DNA of 8,852 nucleotides from Pseudomonadota bacterium. GTDB taxonomy: Bacteria; Pseudomonadota; Alphaproteobacteria; Acetobacterales; Acetobacteraceae. Shown here piece after piece: positions 6,458 through 8,852 of this stretch. Location of the stretch: NCBI GenBank assembly GCA_021841985.1, contig JAKCCP010000319.1:1-8852 (forward strand), written 5' to 3'. The position numbers and the translations under genes are program-made. How positions within the stretch are numbered: the stretch's first letter is position 1; each line of letters begins with the position of its first letter. The notes beneath the pieces are model-generated. The model saw only the letters and a list, made by a program, of their open reading frames with translations, was not told the DNA's origin and searched no databases.

Positions 6458-7285
6458 TCAATCATAGGAATGCCCGGCGCGCAGCGCCTCGCGCACGCGG
6501 TGCGCCACGGCGAGGAACGCCGACGTTTCGCGGAGATCGAGATCGCGCGTCGCCGGCAGATCGTTCTCGATGATTTCGACCACCCGCCCCGGCCGCGCCG
6601 ACATGACAACGATGCGGGTCGAGAGAAACACCGCCTCGGGGATGGAATGGGTGACGAACACCACCGTCATGCCGGTGCGCCGCCAGAGTTCGTGGAGATG
6701 GAGATTGAGCCCGTCGCGGGTAATCTCGTCGAGCGCGCCGAACGGCTCGTCCATCAACAGAAGTTTCGGCTCGAACGCCAGCGCCCTGGCGATCGAAACC
6801 CGCTGCTGCATGCCGCCGGAAAGCTGCCAGGGGAATTTGCGCGCGAAATCGCCGAGCCCGACCAGCCCGAGATAACGCGCCGCCCGCGCCCGCCGCTCGG
6901 CGCGCGGAAGCCCCATGATCTCGAGCGGCAGCATGACGTTCCGCGCGACATTGCGCCACGGATAAAGCGCCGGCGCCTGAAACACATAGCCATAGGCACG
7001 ACGCCTGCGCGCCTCCGCCGGGGTCATGCCGTTGACGAGAAGCTGGCCCGAACTCGGACGTTCGAGATCGGCGATGGCGCGCAAAAACGTCGTCTTGCCG
7101 CAACCGGAGGGGCCGATGAGCGAGACGAAAGCGCCCGCCGCGATGGTGAGATCAACCCCGGAAAGCGCCGTGACGCGCTGGCCGCCGGCGTCGAACACCA
7201 AGGAGACGTCGCGCGCCGAAACCACCCCCTCGGGGATCACGAGATCGTCGCGCATCACCGGCTGGAGCAGCGCCACCTCCGTCAT
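6458..7285 (-). CDS. ABC transporter ATP-binding protein (SsuB/TauB/ThiZ-like)
   Basis: This 275-residue cytoplasmic ATPase hydrolyses ATP to power the importer encoded by the three genes downstream. All motifs are intact: Walker A GPSGCGKT (58-65), Q-loop VFQAPALYPW (Q103), signature LSGGMQQRVSIARAL (155-169), Walker B LLLMDE (175-180), D-loop GALDE and switch His213 in VFVTHSIPEAV. The sequence pattern is that of nitrate/sulfonate/taurine-type importers, which use NMT1-like binding proteins, and this matches the binding protein at the operon's end. The first 20 residues precede the normal start of the fold. Met11 is an alternative start, but the ATG at 7285 overlaps the stop of the carbamoylase gene by four bases, which supports the longer form through coupled translation. 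Only one ATPase gene is present, so it would act as a homodimer. Confidence 0.94.
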   Translation of the reverse strand: MTEVALLQPVMRDDLVIPEGVVSARDVSLVFDAGGQRVTALSGVDLTIAAGAFVSLIGPSGCGKTTFLRAIADLERPSSGQLLVNGMTPAEARRRRAYGYVFQAPALYPWRNVARNVMLPLEIMGLPRAERRARAARYLGLVGLGDFARKFPWQLSGGMQQRVSIARALAFEPKLLLMDEPFGALDEITRDGLNLHLHELWRRTGMTVVFVTHSIPEAVFLSTRIVVMSARPGRVVEIIENDLPATRDLDLRETSAFLAVAHRVREALRAGHSYD

Positions 7286-8565
7286 TCAGGCTCGCGCCCC
7301 CCGACCTGTGCCCTCTCGGCCAGCCGCGCATCGGTTGCCAGCACGGCGCGCAGCAACACATTGGCCCCCGCCGCGACATGTTCGGGCTCGGCCTTTTCCA
7401 GCTCATTATGGCTGACCCCGCGCTCGCAGGGAACAAAGATCATCGCCGTCGGCGCCACCGCCGCGACATAGGCGGCATCATGCCCGGCGCCGGAGATGAT
7501 CTCGCGCCACGAAAGCCCGAGATCGCGCGCCGCATCGCGCACCGCGCCGACGCAGTCCGCGGCGAACGGCACCGGCGGCGAGTTCCACACAGGCTCGAGC
7601 GCGAGCGTAACACCGCTCGCCTCGGCGATGGCGTTGAGTTCGCTGGTGATCTCTTCCTCCATCGTCGCCAGCACCGCGTCCTCGGGGTGGCGGATGTCGA
7701 TGGTGAAAAACGTCTTGCCGGGGATCACGTTGCGGCTATTGGGCTGCGCCTCGATCAGTCCGACGGTCGCGACCGCGTGCGGCGCGTGGCGGCGGCCGAC
7801 GGCATTGATCGCGGCGATCATCCGCGCGCTCGCGAGCAGCGCGTCTTTCCGCATCGGCATCGGCGTCGAGCCGGCGTGGCAATCCTCACCCTCGACCGTC
7901 ACCTCGTACCAGCGCATGCCCTGGACATCGGTGACGACGCCTATGGTTTTGCCTTCCGCCTCCAGGATCGGCCCTTGCTCGATATGGATTTCGAAAAACG
8001 CCGCGAGCGGATGCTCGCCGCACGGCGCCGCGCCGCGATAGCCGATCCGCGCCAGTTCCTCGCCGAAGGTCTTGCCTTCGCGATCGGCGCGGGCATAGGC
8101 GTAATCGCGCGAGAATTTTTTCGCGAACACACCGGAGGCGAGCATCGCCGGCGCGAAGCGCGATCCCTCCTCGTTGGTCCAGTCGATGACCTCGATCGGC
8201 GCCTCGGTTTCGATCCCGGCCTCGTTCAGCGTGCGCAGCATTTCGAGCCCGGAGAGCACGCCGATGATGCCATCGAATTTGCCGCCCGTGGGTTGCGTGT
8301 CGAGATGGCTGCCGACCGCGATCGGCGCGAGGGCGGGATTTTTGCCCGCGCGGCGCGCGAAGATATTGCCCATGTCATCGACGGTGATGGTGCAGCCGGC
8401 GTCCTTGCAGGCAGCGACGAACCAGTCGCGCACCCGGCGGTCGAGATCGGAAAGCGTCAGCCGCCGCACCCCCCCCTTGGCGGTCGCGCCGATCTGCGCG
8501 GTCTCCATGATGGTGTCCCAGAGACGTTCGGCATTGATGCGAAGATTGCTGGCGGCTTGGCTCAT
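7282..8565 (-). CDS. pydC: Zn-dependent N-carbamoyl-beta-alanine amidohydrolase-type enzyme (hydantoinase/carbamoylase family, M20 fold)
   Basis: This 427-residue enzyme is full length for the HyuC/AllC/PydC family, which hydrolyses N-carbamoyl amino acids or ureido acids to the amino acid, CO2 and ammonia. Metal ligands are visible: H87 in GSHLDT, D98 in GGKFDG, the acidic pair E132/E133 in TNEEGSRF, H194 in EIHIEQGP and H386 in VSHNE. H230 in EDCHAGSTPM is the usual second-subunit active-site His, and NSRNVIPG (276-283) carries the Asn/Arg substrate-carboxylate contacts. The start overlaps the preA stop by four bases (ATGA), which links it to reductive pyrimidine breakdown, where it would act third, on N-carbamoyl-beta-alanine or its 3-methyl analogue. 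Its 3' end also overlaps the ATPase gene. Alternatives by sequence alone are allantoate amidohydrolase or L-carbamoylase; the preA linkage makes PydC the better guess. A frame extension to 8796 lies inside preA and is rejected. Confidence 0.88.
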   Translation of the reverse strand: MSQAASNLRINAERLWDTIMETAQIGATAKGGVRRLTLSDLDRRVRDWFVAACKDAGCTITVDDMGNIFARRAGKNPALAPIAVGSHLDTQPTGGKFDGIIGVLSGLEMLRTLNEAGIETEAPIEVIDWTNEEGSRFAPAMLASGVFAKKFSRDYAYARADREGKTFGEELARIGYRGAAPCGEHPLAAFFEIHIEQGPILEAEGKTIGVVTDVQGMRWYEVTVEGEDCHAGSTPMPMRKDALLASARMIAAINAVGRRHAPHAVATVGLIEAQPNSRNVIPGKTFFTIDIRHPEDAVLATMEEEITSELNAIAEASGVTLALEPVWNSPPVPFAADCVGAVRDAARDLGLSWREIISGAGHDAAYVAAVAPTAMIFVPCERGVSHNELEKAEPEHVAAGANVLLRAVLATDARLAERAQVGGREPE

Positions 8566-8852
8566 TCCGCGGCCTCCCGCAGGGGGTTGAGATCGGGCTG
8601 TTTCCAGGTCAGTTTCGGTTTTCCGCTCGCAACCGATTCCATGGTGATGCAGTTCTCCACCGGGCAGACATGATAGCAGAGATTGCAGCCGACGCATTCG
8701 GCCTCGATCACCGAAAAGCGCCGCCCGGCCGCCTCGCGCGCGAACGCGATCGCCTGATGCGAGGTGTCCTCGCAGGCGATGTGACAGAGCCCGCACCGGA
8801 TGCAGAGATCTTGGTCGATCCGCGCGATGGTTTGGTAATTGAGATCGAGCGC
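8562..8852 (-). CDS. preA: NAD-dependent dihydropyrimidine dehydrogenase subunit PreA, C-terminal part (partial)
   Basis: The last 96 residues of a protein whose start lies beyond the right edge. They hold a two-cluster ferredoxin module: CIRCGLCHIACED with the first cluster's cysteines, then CVGCNLCYHVCPVENCITM with the second. The HIACEDTSHQAI and CPVENCITM wording is characteristic of PreA/PydA, the FMN-containing dihydroorotate dehydrogenase-like subunit that, with PreT, reduces uracil and thymine to the 5,6-dihydro forms. The FMN barrel is outside the window. The C-terminal tail ends in LREAAE and its TGA overlaps the amidohydrolase ATG. It is the most upstream gene seen of the operon; whether preT and a dihydropyrimidinase gene lie further right cannot be told. 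Confidence 0.93.
   Translation of the reverse strand, partial: ALDLNYQTIARIDQDLCIRCGLCHIACEDTSHQAIAFAREAAGRRFSVIEAECVGCNLCYHVCPVENCITMESVASGKPKLTWKQPDLNPLREAAE

Noticed and set aside
8566..8796. N-terminal extension of the carbamoylase to 8796
   Set aside because: That stretch codes for the PreA ferredoxin module in another frame; the carbamoylase family starts near the ATG at 8565, which overlaps the preA stop.
1..8852. CRISPR arrays, tRNAs, insertion sequences, toxin-antitoxin or defence genes
   Set aside because: None was seen by reading: no regularly spaced repeats, no cloverleaf-like segment, no transposase motifs or terminal inverted repeats, and almost every base is accounted for by metabolic or transport genes.

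Overview
The window is GC-rich, densely packed chromosomal DNA that reads as an alphaproteobacterium, possibly of the Acetobacteraceae/Rhodospirillales type. This rests on codon use, on an alphaproteobacterial-style EF-G-like protein, and on short A/T-rich spacers with palindromes between GC-rich genes. The taxonomic guess is inference. I see no mobile element, phage gene, CRISPR array, tRNA or rRNA.

Left part (1-2268, minus strand): a gene for an ABC transporter ATPase of the peptide-transport type runs off the left edge, and only its first part is visible, with an odd N-terminal segment. Upstream of it on the same strand is a complete 654-residue EF-G-like translation factor paralog. Its G domain is degenerate: the catalytic His is replaced by Ser and the switch I region is short. 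Middle (2430-3509, plus strand): a complete tartrate dehydrogenase/decarboxylase-type beta-decarboxylating dehydrogenase (TtuC/DmlA family), divergent from the EF-G-like gene across a 161-base spacer. It converges on the right-hand operon across a 96-base spacer that holds two perfect inverted repeats.

Right part (3606-8852, minus strand): a tightly packed operon, read right to left. It starts with the C-terminal end of the iron-sulfur subunit of dihydropyrimidine dehydrogenase (PreA/PydA). Next come a zinc-dependent N-carbamoyl amino acid/beta-ureidopropionase-type amidohydrolase, an ABC ATPase, two different inner-membrane permeases and a periplasmic NMT1/THI5-like binding protein. Three of the junctions are 4-base ATGA overlaps and the other two gaps are 7 and 20 bases, so the genes are almost certainly co-transcribed and translationally coupled. 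The likely logic is uptake of a pyrimidine or related ureide/N-heterocycle by the transporter. PreA (with PreT and a dihydropyrimidinase outside this window) would then reduce and open the ring, and the carbamoylase would release the beta-amino acid, ammonia and CO2. The first and third reductive-pathway enzymes are directly visible; the transported substrate is inferred from context only.

Most of the window is recognisable metabolism. I did not find a convincing undescribed system. The points most worth a second look are the unassigned specificity and two-permease make-up of the transporter, the EF-G-like protein with a non-canonical GTPase centre, and the strange start of the gene at the left edge.
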